This document shows positions 21,919 to 30,402 of a stretch of DNA of 64,000 bases, piece by piece; the first letter of the stretch is position 1, and every line of letters begins with the position of its first letter. The DNA comes from Acidipropionibacterium virtanenii (GTDB taxonomy: Bacteria; Actinomycetota; Actinomycetes; Propionibacteriales; Propionibacteriaceae). The notes under the pieces were generated by a model that was not told where the DNA came from, did no database searches, and saw only the letters and a program-made list of their open reading frames with translations. The stretch lies in contig NZ_CP025198.1 of the NCBI RefSeq assembly GCF_003325455.1, positions 1,116,001-1,180,000 of the forward strand, given 5' to 3'. Made by a program: the position numbers and the translations under genes.

Positions 21919-21948
21919 AGCGTAGATGGGCCCGTGCGGCGATGTCAA
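21919..21948 (-). promoter_or_regulatory. metQNI promoter
   Basis: On the minus strand TTGACA (21948-21943), an 18-nt spacer and TACGCT (21924-21919) form a near-consensus promoter. Transcription would begin near 21912, about 118 nt before the leader peptide. The stretch between is rich in short inverted repeats (CCGCT/AGCGG, CGGGC/GCCCG); it does not match the SAM riboswitches I know. Confidence 0.7.
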
Positions 21949-21957
21949 CGCAGGCCG

Positions 21958-21963
21958 TAGGCT
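21958..21963 (+). promoter_or_regulatory. pcrA -10 box
   Basis: TAGGCT lies 10 nt before ATG 21974, so the mRNA would have a leader of only a few bases. Confidence 0.45.
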
Positions 21964-21973
21964 TGGGGGCGCC

Positions 21974-24469
21974 ATGAGTGACGCCACACCCGATCTGTTC
22001 TCATTCTTCGCCACTGCTCCGCGCGACGGGGAGGCGGCTCCGCGCCCCGCGGGCCGGCCCGATCCCGCTGCCCTCGCACGACGTCCCACCACCGAGGAAG
22101 GCCTTCTCGCAGGCCTCAACGGACCTCAGCGCGAGGCCGTCCTGCACGCGGGATCCCCGGTTCTGGTGGTCGCCGGGGCGGGCTCGGGCAAGACCCGGGT
22201 GCTCACCCGTCGGATCGCCCATCTGGTGCAGCTGAGGGGAGTCCATCCGGGTTCGATCCTGGCGATCACCTTCACCAACAAGGCGGCCGCCGAGATGAGG
22301 GCCAGGGTGGTCGAACTGGTCGGCAACAGGGCGCGCCCGATGTGGGTGTCGACATTCCACTCCGCGGCCGTGAGAATGCTGCGCTCCGATATCGACCGGC
22401 TGGGGATGTCTCGCAACTTCTCCATCTACGACGACACGGACGCGAAGAGACTGATCACACTGGTCACCCGCGATGCCAGTCTGGACCCGAAGAAATTCCA
22501 GCCCCGGGCGATCATGAACTGGATCTCGAACCAGAAGAACGATCTCATCGATCCCCCCGCGGCCAAGGATGCCGCAACCAGCGGGAACGATCGCACCTAC
22601 GCCGAACTCTACGATGAGTACCAGAGGCGGTTGCGCGCCGCCAACGCCTTGGACTTCGACGACCTCATCATGTCGGTCGTCACCCTCCTGCGAACCTGCC
22701 CGGACCTGCGCGAACAGTACCGGCGGCGATTCCGCCACGTCCTGGTCGACGAGTACCAGGACACCAATGCCGCCCAGTACGAGTTCATCCGGGCGCTGTG
22801 CGGACGAGAGCCCGTCCCCCCGGGCGATCCGGAGGAGGAGGCCGCGGTGAGGGTCGATCCCCCCGAACTCATGGTGGTGGGGGACTCCGACCAGTCGATC
22901 TACGCCTTCCGCGGTGCCACGATCCGCAATATCCTCAGCTTCGAGAGTGATTTCCCCGGAGCCACGACCATTCTGCTGGAACAGAACTACCGCTCCACGC
23001 AGACGATTCTCACGGCCGCCAACAGTCTCATCAAGGCCAATCCCGACCGGCCCGCGAAGAATCTGTGGACTGATGCCGGCGACGGAGAGAGGATCGTCGG
23101 CTATGTCGCCGACACCGAGCACGATGAGGCCGCCTGGGTGGCCCGCAGGATCGATTCCCTGGTCGATGCCGGGAGCACCTCCTACGGGGATGTCGCGGTG
23201 TTCTATCGCACCAATGCCCAGTCGCGTCCCTTCGAGGACGTGTTCATCCGCACCGGCCTGCCCTACCGGGTGGTCGGCGGGGTCCGCTTCTACGAGCGTC
23301 GCGAGGTGCGCGACGCCGTCGCCTACCTGCGTGCCATCGCCAACCCCGCCGACGACGTCTCGGTGCGACGGATCCTCAACGTCCCCAAGCGCGGCATCGG
23401 TGCCCGGGCCGAGGCCTCCCTCGAGGTCTTCGCCACCGCCCGGCGGATCCCCTTCTCCCAGGCCGTCGACCGGGTCGGCGAGATCGGTGCGATGGCCACC
23501 CGGTCGGTCAACCAGATCAGATCCTTCGGCGAGCTGATGGCCCGTCATCGCGCCATGGTGGACGCCGGGGCGCGGGCCGACGAGATCCTCGACTCGATCC
23601 TCAAGGACTCCGGATACATCGCGGAGCTCGAGAACTCCAAGGACCCCCAGGACGAGACCCGGCTGGAGAATCTGGTCGAGCTGGTCTCAGTGGCCCAGGA
23701 GTTCGTGGCCCGCGCCCACACCATCGACCTCGCCGGTGGCGAGGACACGGAGGCCGAGGACGTGGCGGCCGACGACTCGGCCCTGGAGGGGGACGACTCC
23801 CTGCCCGCCTTCCTGGAGCAGATCGCCCTGGTCGCCGACTCCGACTCCATCCCCGAGGAGGGGGAGGGGGTCGTCACCCTGATGACCCTGCACACCGCCA
23901 AGGGGCTGGAGTTCGACACGGTCTTCGTCACCGGGTTCGAGGACGGCGTCTTCCCGCACGCCCGATCCCTGGGGGATTCGAAGGAACTCGCCGAGGAACG
24001 GCGTCTGGCCTATGTGGGGCTGACCCGGGCGCGCAAGCGACTGCTGATCTCGCGGGCCGTGGTGCGCACCATGTGGGGCACCCCCCAGTACAACCCGCCC
24101 AGCCGGTTCATCGAGGAGATCCCCGCCCGTCTCATCGACTGGGAGCGCCTCGCCGAGGCGTCACCGGGATGGGACTGGCAGTCCCAGGACCGCAGCAGCT
24201 CGGCACGGGAGAGCCTGGACCGCGACGGCGCATCGTTCAGCCAGGCCGGGTCCGGGCGGGCCTTCGGATCGGGGAAGGGCCCACGGCACGCCCCGAAGAG
24301 CCCGGTGCTCTCGCTGACCCCCGGTGACAAGGTGCTGCACAGCACATTCGGTCTCGGGACGGTGCTGGCGACCCGGGGGAGCGGCGCCAACACCAACGTC
24401 GACGTCGATTTCGGATCGGTGGGGACCAAGCGACTGGCCCTGAAGTTCGCGCCCCTGGAGAAGCTCTGA
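21974..24469 (+). CDS. pcrA: ATP-dependent DNA helicase PcrA/UvrD
   Basis: An 831-residue superfamily 1A helicase for repair and replication restart. All motifs are present: LNGPQREAVLH (Q), GAGSGKTRVLTRRIAHL (I), TFTNKAAAEMRARV (Ia), VDEYQDTNAAQYEF (II), VVGDSDQSIYAFRGA (III), LEQNYRST (IV), VTLMTLHTAKGLEF (V) and YVGLTRARKRLLIS (VI). The C-terminus has the PcrA-type Tudor-like segment VLHSTFGLGTVLATRG that contacts RNA polymerase in homologues. An acidic insert (about 590-615) is near motif V. The start has no clear ribosome site, and a -10 box lies 10 nt upstream. Confidence 0.96.
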   Translation: MSDATPDLFSFFATAPRDGEAAPRPAGRPDPAALARRPTTEEGLLAGLNGPQREAVLHAGSPVLVVAGAGSGKTRVLTRRIAHLVQLRGVHPGSILAITFTNKAAAEMRARVVELVGNRARPMWVSTFHSAAVRMLRSDIDRLGMSRNFSIYDDTDAKRLITLVTRDASLDPKKFQPRAIMNWISNQKNDLIDPPAAKDAATSGNDRTYAELYDEYQRRLRAANALDFDDLIMSVVTLLRTCPDLREQYRRRFRHVLVDEYQDTNAAQYEFIRALCGREPVPPGDPEEEAAVRVDPPELMVVGDSDQSIYAFRGATIRNILSFESDFPGATTILLEQNYRSTQTILTAANSLIKANPDRPAKNLWTDAGDGERIVGYVADTEHDEAAWVARRIDSLVDAGSTSYGDVAVFYRTNAQSRPFEDVFIRTGLPYRVVGGVRFYERREVRDAVAYLRAIANPADDVSVRRILNVPKRGIGARAEASLEVFATARRIPFSQAVDRVGEIGAMATRSVNQIRSFGELMARHRAMVDAGARADEILDSILKDSGYIAELENSKDPQDETRLENLVELVSVAQEFVARAHTIDLAGGEDTEAEDVAADDSALEGDDSLPAFLEQIALVADSDSIPEEGEGVVTLMTLHTAKGLEFDTVFVTGFEDGVFPHARSLGDSKELAEERRLAYVGLTRARKRLLISRAVVRTMWGTPQYNPPSRFIEEIPARLIDWERLAEASPGWDWQSQDRSSSARESLDRDGASFSQAGSGRAFGSGKGPRHAPKSPVLSLTPGDKVLHSTFGLGTVLATRGSGANTNVDVDFGSVGTKRLALKFAPLEKL

Positions 24470-24489
24470 CCGGCCTGAGGGGACGTGAT

Positions 24490-24528
24490 GAGGCCCTCCG
24501 TGCCCGTGACGGGTTGGCGGAGGGCCTC
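24490..24528. terminator. bidirectional terminator
   Basis: GAGGCCCTCCG and CGGAGGGCCTC pair perfectly around a 17-nt loop between the convergent pcrA and M23 peptidase genes. Confidence 0.75.
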
Positions 24529-24541
24529 GGAACGAGGGAGG

Positions 24542-25672
24542 TCAGGGCTTGAGGCCGATGGACCTCAGGAAGACCAGCGGATCGGTGGTGCTGTACACGT
24601 CGCCAGGAGTGGTGCCCGCCGGGTAGTACTCGAAGTGCATATGGCAGCCGAAGGCCCGTCCGGTCTCACCGGAGTAACCGAGCAGCTGGCCGGCCTTGAC
24701 GGTCTGGCCGACGGAGACGTTGATGCTGCTCATGTGGGCGTAGAGCACGGAGGCGCCGTTGGCCATGTGGATCACGACGTGGTTTCCGGCCCAGGACCCT
24801 CCGGTGGGCTGGCCGATGATCCCGGCGGACACGGCGTGCAGCGGCGTCCCGCAACTGGCGATGAAGTCCTCGCCGGTGTGCCAGCGCGCCCAGGAGCCGT
24901 ACTCGCCCCAGTGGGAACCCAGCGTGTAGGAACCCGTGGCGAGCGGCAGAGAGGCAGCACCCGAGGCGGTCACCGCACTGAGATCGCCGGTCTTGATCGG
25001 GGTGCCGGCCGCTGCTGCCTCGGCGGCGAGCTTGGCCTCGGCGGCCTTCTTCTCGGCGGCGATCTCCTTGGCGCGGGCCTTGGCCTTGGCGACGTCGGCG
25101 TCCATCTCCTTGGCGCGGGCGGTCCCGGAGACCGCGTCGGCCTTGGCTCTGGCCTGGCTGTCCGTGGCGTCCATCGCATTGTTGCGCTGGTCCGCCATGG
25201 ACTGGCTCATCGCCTTGTCGAGCTCGGAACGGATGGTGCTGCGCGAGACGTTGGACCCGCGTCCGTCCAGTGCCGGCAGGGAACCCTTGTCGGCGGCCGC
25301 CGCGGAGTTGTCGGCGCTCGACCTCTTGGTCGTGGTGCTCCGGGACGACTCGGTCTCGGGCTCGCCCTTGGTGATGTCGGGGTGATTCTTGTCGATCGCC
25401 AGAGAGTGGACGTTGGTGGCCGAAGAGGTGGAGGCGCTGGTCAGCATCACCGCGCCTCCGGTCACCAGGCCCAGGGCCGCGACGACCGAGGCGGCCACGG
25501 CCACCTTGAACCGGGAGCGGCGTCGGGGCTCGGCGAAGGGCTCCTCGGGAGCCGCCTCGTCGGTGAGCGGTGATTGTGCGGTCGAGTCGTCATCGTCGGC
25601 GACGATCGCGGTGCGGAGGACGTCGAGAGGTGCGAACCGGCCGTGGTGGCGCCTGGTCGTGCGAGTGCTCAC
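24542..25672 (-). CDS. M23-family (LytM) cell-wall peptidase, membrane-anchored
   Basis: A 376-residue protein. The cytoplasmic start is acidic, followed by a membrane helix (FKVAVAASVVAALGLVTGGA, about 77-97). Next come a Ser/Thr/Asp-rich linker and an Ala/Lys/Glu coiled coil (about 190-240). The C-terminal M23 domain keeps its zinc ligands (HTGEDF and the HMHFEY pair) and the catalytic His in VLYAHMSS. It probably cuts peptidoglycan cross-links at the cell surface. GTG 25672 is chosen because GGAG lies 5 nt upstream and the earlier frame is unlike the family. An inverted repeat overlaps its promoter. Confidence 0.88.
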   Translation of the reverse strand: MSTRTTRRHHGRFAPLDVLRTAIVADDDDSTAQSPLTDEAAPEEPFAEPRRRSRFKVAVAASVVAALGLVTGGAVMLTSASTSSATNVHSLAIDKNHPDITKGEPETESSRSTTTKRSSADNSAAAADKGSLPALDGRGSNVSRSTIRSELDKAMSQSMADQRNNAMDATDSQARAKADAVSGTARAKEMDADVAKAKARAKEIAAEKKAAEAKLAAEAAAAGTPIKTGDLSAVTASGAASLPLATGSYTLGSHWGEYGSWARWHTGEDFIASCGTPLHAVSAGIIGQPTGGSWAGNHVVIHMANGASVLYAHMSSINVSVGQTVKAGQLLGYSGETGRAFGCHMHFEYYPAGTTPGDVYSTTDPLVFLRSIGLKP

Positions 25673-25761
25673 TGAACTCCTACATGTCGCAGGACTTGAC
25701 GTCCTGACGGGATCTGCTGCTCCTCGGGGACCGGTGACGGGGTCGGGACCGGGCCTCTTCG

Positions 25762-25804
25762 GAGATGCTGAGAAAACCTTAGCATCTCTCAGGAAGCGAT
25801 CCAA
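25762..25804 (-). promoter_or_regulatory. M23 peptidase promoter with overlapping operator
   Basis: On the minus strand TTGGAT (25804-25799), a 17-nt spacer and TAAGGT (25781-25776) form the promoter. A perfect inverted repeat, GAGATGCT and AGCATCTC separated by 11 nt (25762-25788), straddles the -10 box, the position expected for a repressor. The leader is about 100 nt. The rest of the 366-nt gap to sucC shows no gene. Confidence 0.6.
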
Positions 25805-26038
25805 TTCGGGAGGGGATGTGCTGGAGGCCATCGGCGGGCCGTCGGCTGCGCGTGTCAATCATGTTCTCAGGCAACGCTCATCCAGTGGCCTTCGGAGGGC
25901 GACGACGTGGCTCGGCCGAATGCCGCTGACAGGGAAGGTTGCTAGCCTGACCGCGCTGGGCGGCGACCGGTGAGAAGCCGCTGCCCAGGGACCCGGATCC
26001 GAGCATTCGGAACGGCAACCTCGCAGAGCGGAGAGATT

Positions 26039-27214
26039 GTGGACCTGTACGAGTACCAAGCCCGCGACCTGTTTGAGAAGCACGGCGTCCCCGTGCTCCG
26101 CGGCATCGTCGCCCAGACCCCCCGGCAGGCAGCTGCTGCGGCGGCCGAACTCGCCACACCGGTCGTGGCCGTCAAGGCCCAGGTCAAGGTGGGCGGCCGC
26201 GGAAAGGCCGGCGGCGTCAAGATCGCCAGGTCCGCGCAGGAGGCGGCTGAGCATGCCGAGGCCATCCTCGGCATGGACATCAAGGGCCACACGGTGGGCA
26301 AGGTGATGATCGCCGAGGGCGCCGACATCGCCGAGGAGTACTACTTCTCCATCCTGCTGGACAGGGGGGAGAGGCGCTACCTGGCGATGTGCTCCCGCGA
26401 GGGAGGCATGGACATCGAGACCCTGGCCGTCGAACGGCCGGATGCGCTGGCCCGCGTCGCGGTCGATCCGATCGACGGCATCGACGAGGCGAAGGCCCAC
26501 GAGATCCTCACCGAGGCAGGATTCCCGGATGCCGAGCAGTCGGCCATCGTGCCGGTCATCCTGCGTCTCTGGGACGTCTACACGGGCGAGGACGCCACTC
26601 TCGTCGAGGTCAACCCGATGGTGAAGACCGGGGACGGCCGGATCCTGGCCCTGGACGGCAAGGTGACCCTGGACGGCAACGCCGGGTTCCGTCATCCCGA
26701 GCATGCCGACCTGGTCGACCGGGCGACGACCGACCCGCTGGAACTGCGCGCCGCCCAGCTGGGTCTCAACTACGTCAAGCTGGACGGCAGCGTCGGCGTC
26801 ATCGGAAACGGTGCCGGTCTGGTGATGAGCACCCTGGACGTGGTCGCCTACGCCGGCGAGGAGTTCCCCGGATCGCCCAGGCCCGCGAACTTCCTGGACA
26901 TCGGCGGCGGCGCCTCGGCCGAGATCATGGCCAACGGGCTGGACCTCATCATGTCCGATCCCCAGGTGAGTTCCGTCTTCGTCAACGTCTTCGGCGGCAT
27001 CACCGCCTGCGACGCAGTGGCCAACGGCATCAAGTCCGCCCTGGAGAGCCTGGGCGAGCGAGCCACCAAGCCTCTTGTCGTGAGGCTGGACGGCAACGCC
27101 GTCGAGCAGGGTCGCGCGATCCTCAACGACTTCAACCATCCGCTCGTGACCATGGCCGCAACCATGGATGAGGCCGCCAGCAAGGCCGCCGAGCTCGCAT
27201 CCAGGGAGGCCTGA
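26039..27214 (+). CDS. sucC: succinyl-CoA ligase, beta subunit
   Basis: A 391-residue ATP-grasp subunit. It opens [19 protein letters not shown], has [17 protein letters not shown] for nucleotide binding, [11 protein letters not shown] and the CoA-ligase loop [12 protein letters not shown], then [15 protein letters not shown]. With SucD it interconverts succinyl-CoA and succinate with NDP phosphorylation in the TCA cycle. The start is GTG 26039 with GGAGAG 5-6 nt upstream. sucD begins 5 nt after the stop. Confidence 0.97.
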   Translation: MDLYEYQARDLFEKHGVPVLRGIVAQTPRQAAAAAAELATPVVAVKAQVKVGGRGKAGGVKIARSAQEAAEHAEAILGMDIKGHTVGKVMIAEGADIAEEYYFSILLDRGERRYLAMCSREGGMDIETLAVERPDALARVAVDPIDGIDEAKAHEILTEAGFPDAEQSAIVPVILRLWDVYTGEDATLVEVNPMVKTGDGRILALDGKVTLDGNAGFRHPEHADLVDRATTDPLELRAAQLGLNYVKLDGSVGVIGNGAGLVMSTLDVVAYAGEEFPGSPRPANFLDIGGGASAEIMANGLDLIMSDPQVSSVFVNVFGGITACDAVANGIKSALESLGERATKPLVVRLDGNAVEQGRAILNDFNHPLVTMAATMDEAASKAAELASREA

Positions 27215-27218
27215 ACCC

Positions 27219-28112
27219 GTGTCCATCATTCTTGATCAGAACGCCCGGATCATCGTCCAGGGGATGACCGGCTCCGAGGGCATGAAGCACACCACCCGGA
27301 TGCTGGCCTCCGGCTCGCAGATCGTCGGCGGCGTCAACCCCCGCAAGGCCGGCCAGTCGGTCGATTTCCCGGGCGGGGTCAGCGTCCCCGTCTTCGGCGG
27401 CGTCAAGGAGGCCATGGAGGCCACCGGGGCCGACGTCACCGTCATCTTCGTGCCGGCCCGCTTCACGAAGTCCGCCGTCCTGGAGGCCGTCGAGGCCCAG
27501 ATCCCCCTGGTGGTGTGCATCACCGAGGGGGTGCCCGCCAGGGACGAGACCGAGTTCGTGGCCGCGGCCCGGCGCAGCGGCAGGACCCGCATCATCGGGC
27601 CCAACTGCCCCGGCATCATCAGCCCCGGCAGGTCCAACGCCGGCATCACCCCGGCCGACATCACCGGGCCCGGCCGGGTCGGGCTGGTGTCCAAATCCGG
27701 CACCCTGACGTATCAGTTGATGTACGAGGTGCGCGATCTCGGCATCTCCACGGCGCTGGGCATCGGTGGCGACCCGGTGGTCGGCACCACTCACATCGAC
27801 GCCCTGCAGGCCTTCGAGGACGACCCGGAGACCGACGTCATCGTGATGATCGGCGAGATCGGGGGCGATGCCGAGGAGCGCGCCGCCGCCTACATCGCCG
27901 AACACATCACCAAGCCGGTCATCGGCTATGTGGCGGGATTCACCGCCCCGGAGGGCAAGACGATGGGCCATGCCGGCGCCATCGTCTCGGGCTCCTCGGG
28001 TACCGCGGCCGCCAAGAAGGTGGCCCTCGAGGCGGCCGGCGTGCGCGTCGGCAAGACCCCCTCGGAGGCCGCCCGGCTGGCCCACGAGGCCATCGAGGAA
28101 CTCAACCGCTGA
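27219..28112 (+). CDS. sucD: succinyl-CoA ligase, alpha subunit
   Basis: A 297-residue subunit. The CoA-binding N-terminal domain has [15 protein letters not shown], and the ligase domain has [20 protein letters not shown] and the phosphohistidine loop [14 protein letters not shown]. It starts at GTG 27219 in the operon with sucC; GGGAGG near 27203-27208 serves as ribosome site. A very strong terminator follows. In related actinobacteria sucCD is followed by the PerM-type protein and purN/purH, as here. Confidence 0.97.
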   Translation: MSIILDQNARIIVQGMTGSEGMKHTTRMLASGSQIVGGVNPRKAGQSVDFPGGVSVPVFGGVKEAMEATGADVTVIFVPARFTKSAVLEAVEAQIPLVVCITEGVPARDETEFVAAARRSGRTRIIGPNCPGIISPGRSNAGITPADITGPGRVGLVSKSGTLTYQLMYEVRDLGISTALGIGGDPVVGTTHIDALQAFEDDPETDVIVMIGEIGGDAEERAAAYIAEHITKPVIGYVAGFTAPEGKTMGHAGAIVSGSSGTAAAKKVALEAAGVRVGKTPSEAARLAHEAIEELNR

Positions 28113-28128
28113 GGTCTCCTCCACCCGA

Positions 28129-28168
28129 ACACCGGGGCCCCGCACCGATCGGTGCGGGGCCCCGGTGT
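28129..28168 (+). terminator. sucCD terminator
   Basis: A 40-nt perfect palindrome: ACACCGGGGCCCCGCACCGA and its exact complement. It starts 16 nt after the sucD stop. Confidence 0.9.
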
Positions 28169-28199
28169 CGTTCTCGGCGACCTTCCGGCCGGGCCGGGG

Positions 28200-28269
28200 T
28201 CCTGATGTGGCGCTCAGCGGCGCCGGCGCCCGGATCCGGACCCGGGCGCCGCTGAGCGCCACATTCGGT
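28200..28269. repeat. 70-nt terminal-inverted-repeat element, copy C
   Basis: The most diverged arms (TCCTGATGTGGCG and CGCCACATTCGGT), compensated by a long perfect inner stem: ATGTGGCGCTCAGCGGCG pairs with CGCCGCTGAGCGCCACAT apart from the end base. It lies between the convergent sucD and the secreted sensor-domain gene. Confidence 0.75.
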
Positions 28270-28339
28270 ACCGGGCGGCGGGCACGCAACAGTCCCCCGG
28301 ATTCGCCGGTCGACCCATGTCGGTGGATCGGAGCGGGGA

Positions 28340-30196
28340 TCAGCTGATCTGTGTGGCGCGCTGGGCGGCGCGCACGGTCAGCTGGGACCAGTCCGCGTCG
28401 GAGAACCGGTAGCTCGGCGAGACATTGGCCAGAAGATAGACGACCTTGTCGCCCACCGAGGCGACCGCCACCTGGTAGATGGCGTTCTGACCCGACCCGG
28501 TGTCCTGGGTGACGATGAAGGAGCGTCCGGCGATGGCGGCGTTCTTCTCACCGATCCCGCTGAAGGACTTGGCGTCGCTGATCTTGGCGGTCTTGACGGA
28601 CTTGCCGCACCCGGCGATGCTGTCGCCGATCTTCTTGGCGAAGGCGGCCGAACCCTTGGCGTCGCTGAAGCTGAAACGCAGCTGATCGACCCCGAAGCCC
28701 TGGGGCGCCGTCGAATCCTGATACAGCAGATAGGTGCGCTGCTTGCGTTCGCTGGGGCCCGCCGCGGTGGCAAGCGTCAGCCCTTCGCACTGGGTGCCCT
28801 TGCTCGACACATTCGCCTCGGCGGTCTGGCGCCACTCGCCCTGGTCCGGGGTGATCCGCGGGAAGTCGGAGGTCACCGGCCATCCGGGGTCCCCGGCCAC
28901 CGGGGGCACGGTGCTCTTCGCGGTGACCGTGGTCGGGCAGGTACCGCCCACCAGGTCGCAGCTGCGGGCGGCGGCACCGGCCATCGCCGAGCCGGTCTTC
29001 TGGGCGTCGATCGCGGAGTCGTAGTTGGCGGCGTCGACGGCCTGGATCTCCCGACCGAATCGGGCGAGCACCACGGTGCGGTACTGGGTCTTCGCTCCCT
29101 GATAGGCGATCGTCAGCGAGACGGACTCGTCGCCCAGGCCGCTGACGGAGGCCGCTGAGACGATGTGGGTGGGTACCGAGTCGCATGCGGCCAGGGACGC
29201 GGCCTCAACCTTGAACGCCTTCCTGGCGGTGGCGTCGTCGGCATAGCCGTCGACCCGGTGCAGGGCGGCGGTCGCCGTCTTCGTCGAGGTCGAGAAGACC
29301 CGCTGCCAGGTTGATACCGGATTCGGATGATCCGTGTCCCGGACGATGCAGGAGATGCTGTCGGTGGCGTTCGAGGCCACCTTGGAGACGGTGCCGTCGA
29401 TCCGCCAGTTCGCTTTCTCGTCGATCTTCCTGACGTCCGCGGCGTCCATCAGGGCCGTCTGCGGAATCGGGGTGACGGTACTGCCACCGGCCGACGAGGC
29501 ACTGGGGCCGGCGACCGGAGTACGGCCGCCGAGCCTGGAGACCGCCACGAAGACGATCGCGCCCAGCAGGACCGCCACGACCGCCCAGGTCCACCAGTGG
29601 CGGAAGGGGGACCGGTCGACGACCAGTTGGTCCCCGGAGGGGGACCCGTCGTCATCCTCGGCCGCCTTCCGGTCGGTGGCCGGCAGGCCCTGCGAAGGTG
29701 AGGGCTGAGGTGCGGCGGTGGGTTCGTCGTTGCGGGAGCGACGCGAGTGGCGACGATGAGGCTGATGGGCCTGCGAACCGCCGGCGGGCCGGCGGAAGGC
29801 GGAGTCGTCGTCAGTACCCCCGGTGGAGTCGGTGGACCCATCGCCGGCAGGCGATGCGCCGCCGGCCGGCGGCGGCACCGGGGTGGTCGGAGTCACGGCG
29901 GAGCGGGCCGGAGCACGGAAAGGGCCCTCCTCGAAAACCGGGCCGTCATCGGTGTCGGGAATGAAGCCGCGGCGGGGGGGCAGACCGCCCTCGTTCGCGA
30001 CCGAGGCGTCCTGGGAGCCGGCGGAAGGGGGCGGACCGGAGCCGTTGGATGCGGGCGTCCGAGGCGATGCCGAGGGACCGGAGGAGGGGGTCCGAGCTGA
30101 GGTATTCTCGGCCTCATCACGGCGTCCCCGCGGGGTCTGGTCACCCTTCCCGGCGGGCATCGCCCGCCGGGGTCGGTTCGTGGGTTCGTCGCTCAC
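28340..30196 (-). CDS. single-pass membrane protein with duplicated PknH-like sensor domain
   Basis: A 618-residue protein. Residues 1-200 are a Pro/Ser/Gly/Asp-rich cytoplasmic region without a fold I recognise. One membrane helix (WWTWAVVAVLLGAIVFVAVS) lies at about 205-225. Outside are two similar modules, about 255-425 and 445-615. Each has paired Cys, a central AALHRVDGYADDATARKAFK/DAKGSAAFAKK helix, and a SGLGDES/SGIGEKN motif as in the PknH extracellular sensor fold. There is no kinase domain. GTG 30196 follows GGAGG by 9 nt; a longer frame to 30223 is less likely. The ligand is unknown. Confidence 0.65.
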   Translation of the reverse strand: MSDEPTNRPRRAMPAGKGDQTPRGRRDEAENTSARTPSSGPSASPRTPASNGSGPPPSAGSQDASVANEGGLPPRRGFIPDTDDGPVFEEGPFRAPARSAVTPTTPVPPPAGGASPAGDGSTDSTGGTDDDSAFRRPAGGSQAHQPHRRHSRRSRNDEPTAAPQPSPSQGLPATDRKAAEDDDGSPSGDQLVVDRSPFRHWWTWAVVAVLLGAIVFVAVSRLGGRTPVAGPSASSAGGSTVTPIPQTALMDAADVRKIDEKANWRIDGTVSKVASNATDSISCIVRDTDHPNPVSTWQRVFSTSTKTATAALHRVDGYADDATARKAFKVEAASLAACDSVPTHIVSAASVSGLGDESVSLTIAYQGAKTQYRTVVLARFGREIQAVDAANYDSAIDAQKTGSAMAGAAARSCDLVGGTCPTTVTAKSTVPPVAGDPGWPVTSDFPRITPDQGEWRQTAEANVSSKGTQCEGLTLATAAGPSERKQRTYLLYQDSTAPQGFGVDQLRFSFSDAKGSAAFAKKIGDSIAGCGKSVKTAKISDAKSFSGIGEKNAAIAGRSFIVTQDTGSGQNAIYQVAVASVGDKVVYLLANVSPSYRFSDADWSQLTVRAAQRATQIS

Positions 30197-30402
30197 TCGG
30201 GTGCCTCCAGGACTTGACTTCACCGAACTCGGCTCTCGCGCGAGCTTACCCGGACCAGACCGGGCGAGGGCGTGCGACAGACCGTGGGGCGGTCCCGGAC
30301 CTCACCGTTCCGCCCTGAGCGGGGGCGCGGTCCGTCGATCGGTTGTGACCGCCGACCATCTGGAATGGTAGGAAATGTCATCCGAAGGAAGGAAATCGCG
30401 CT

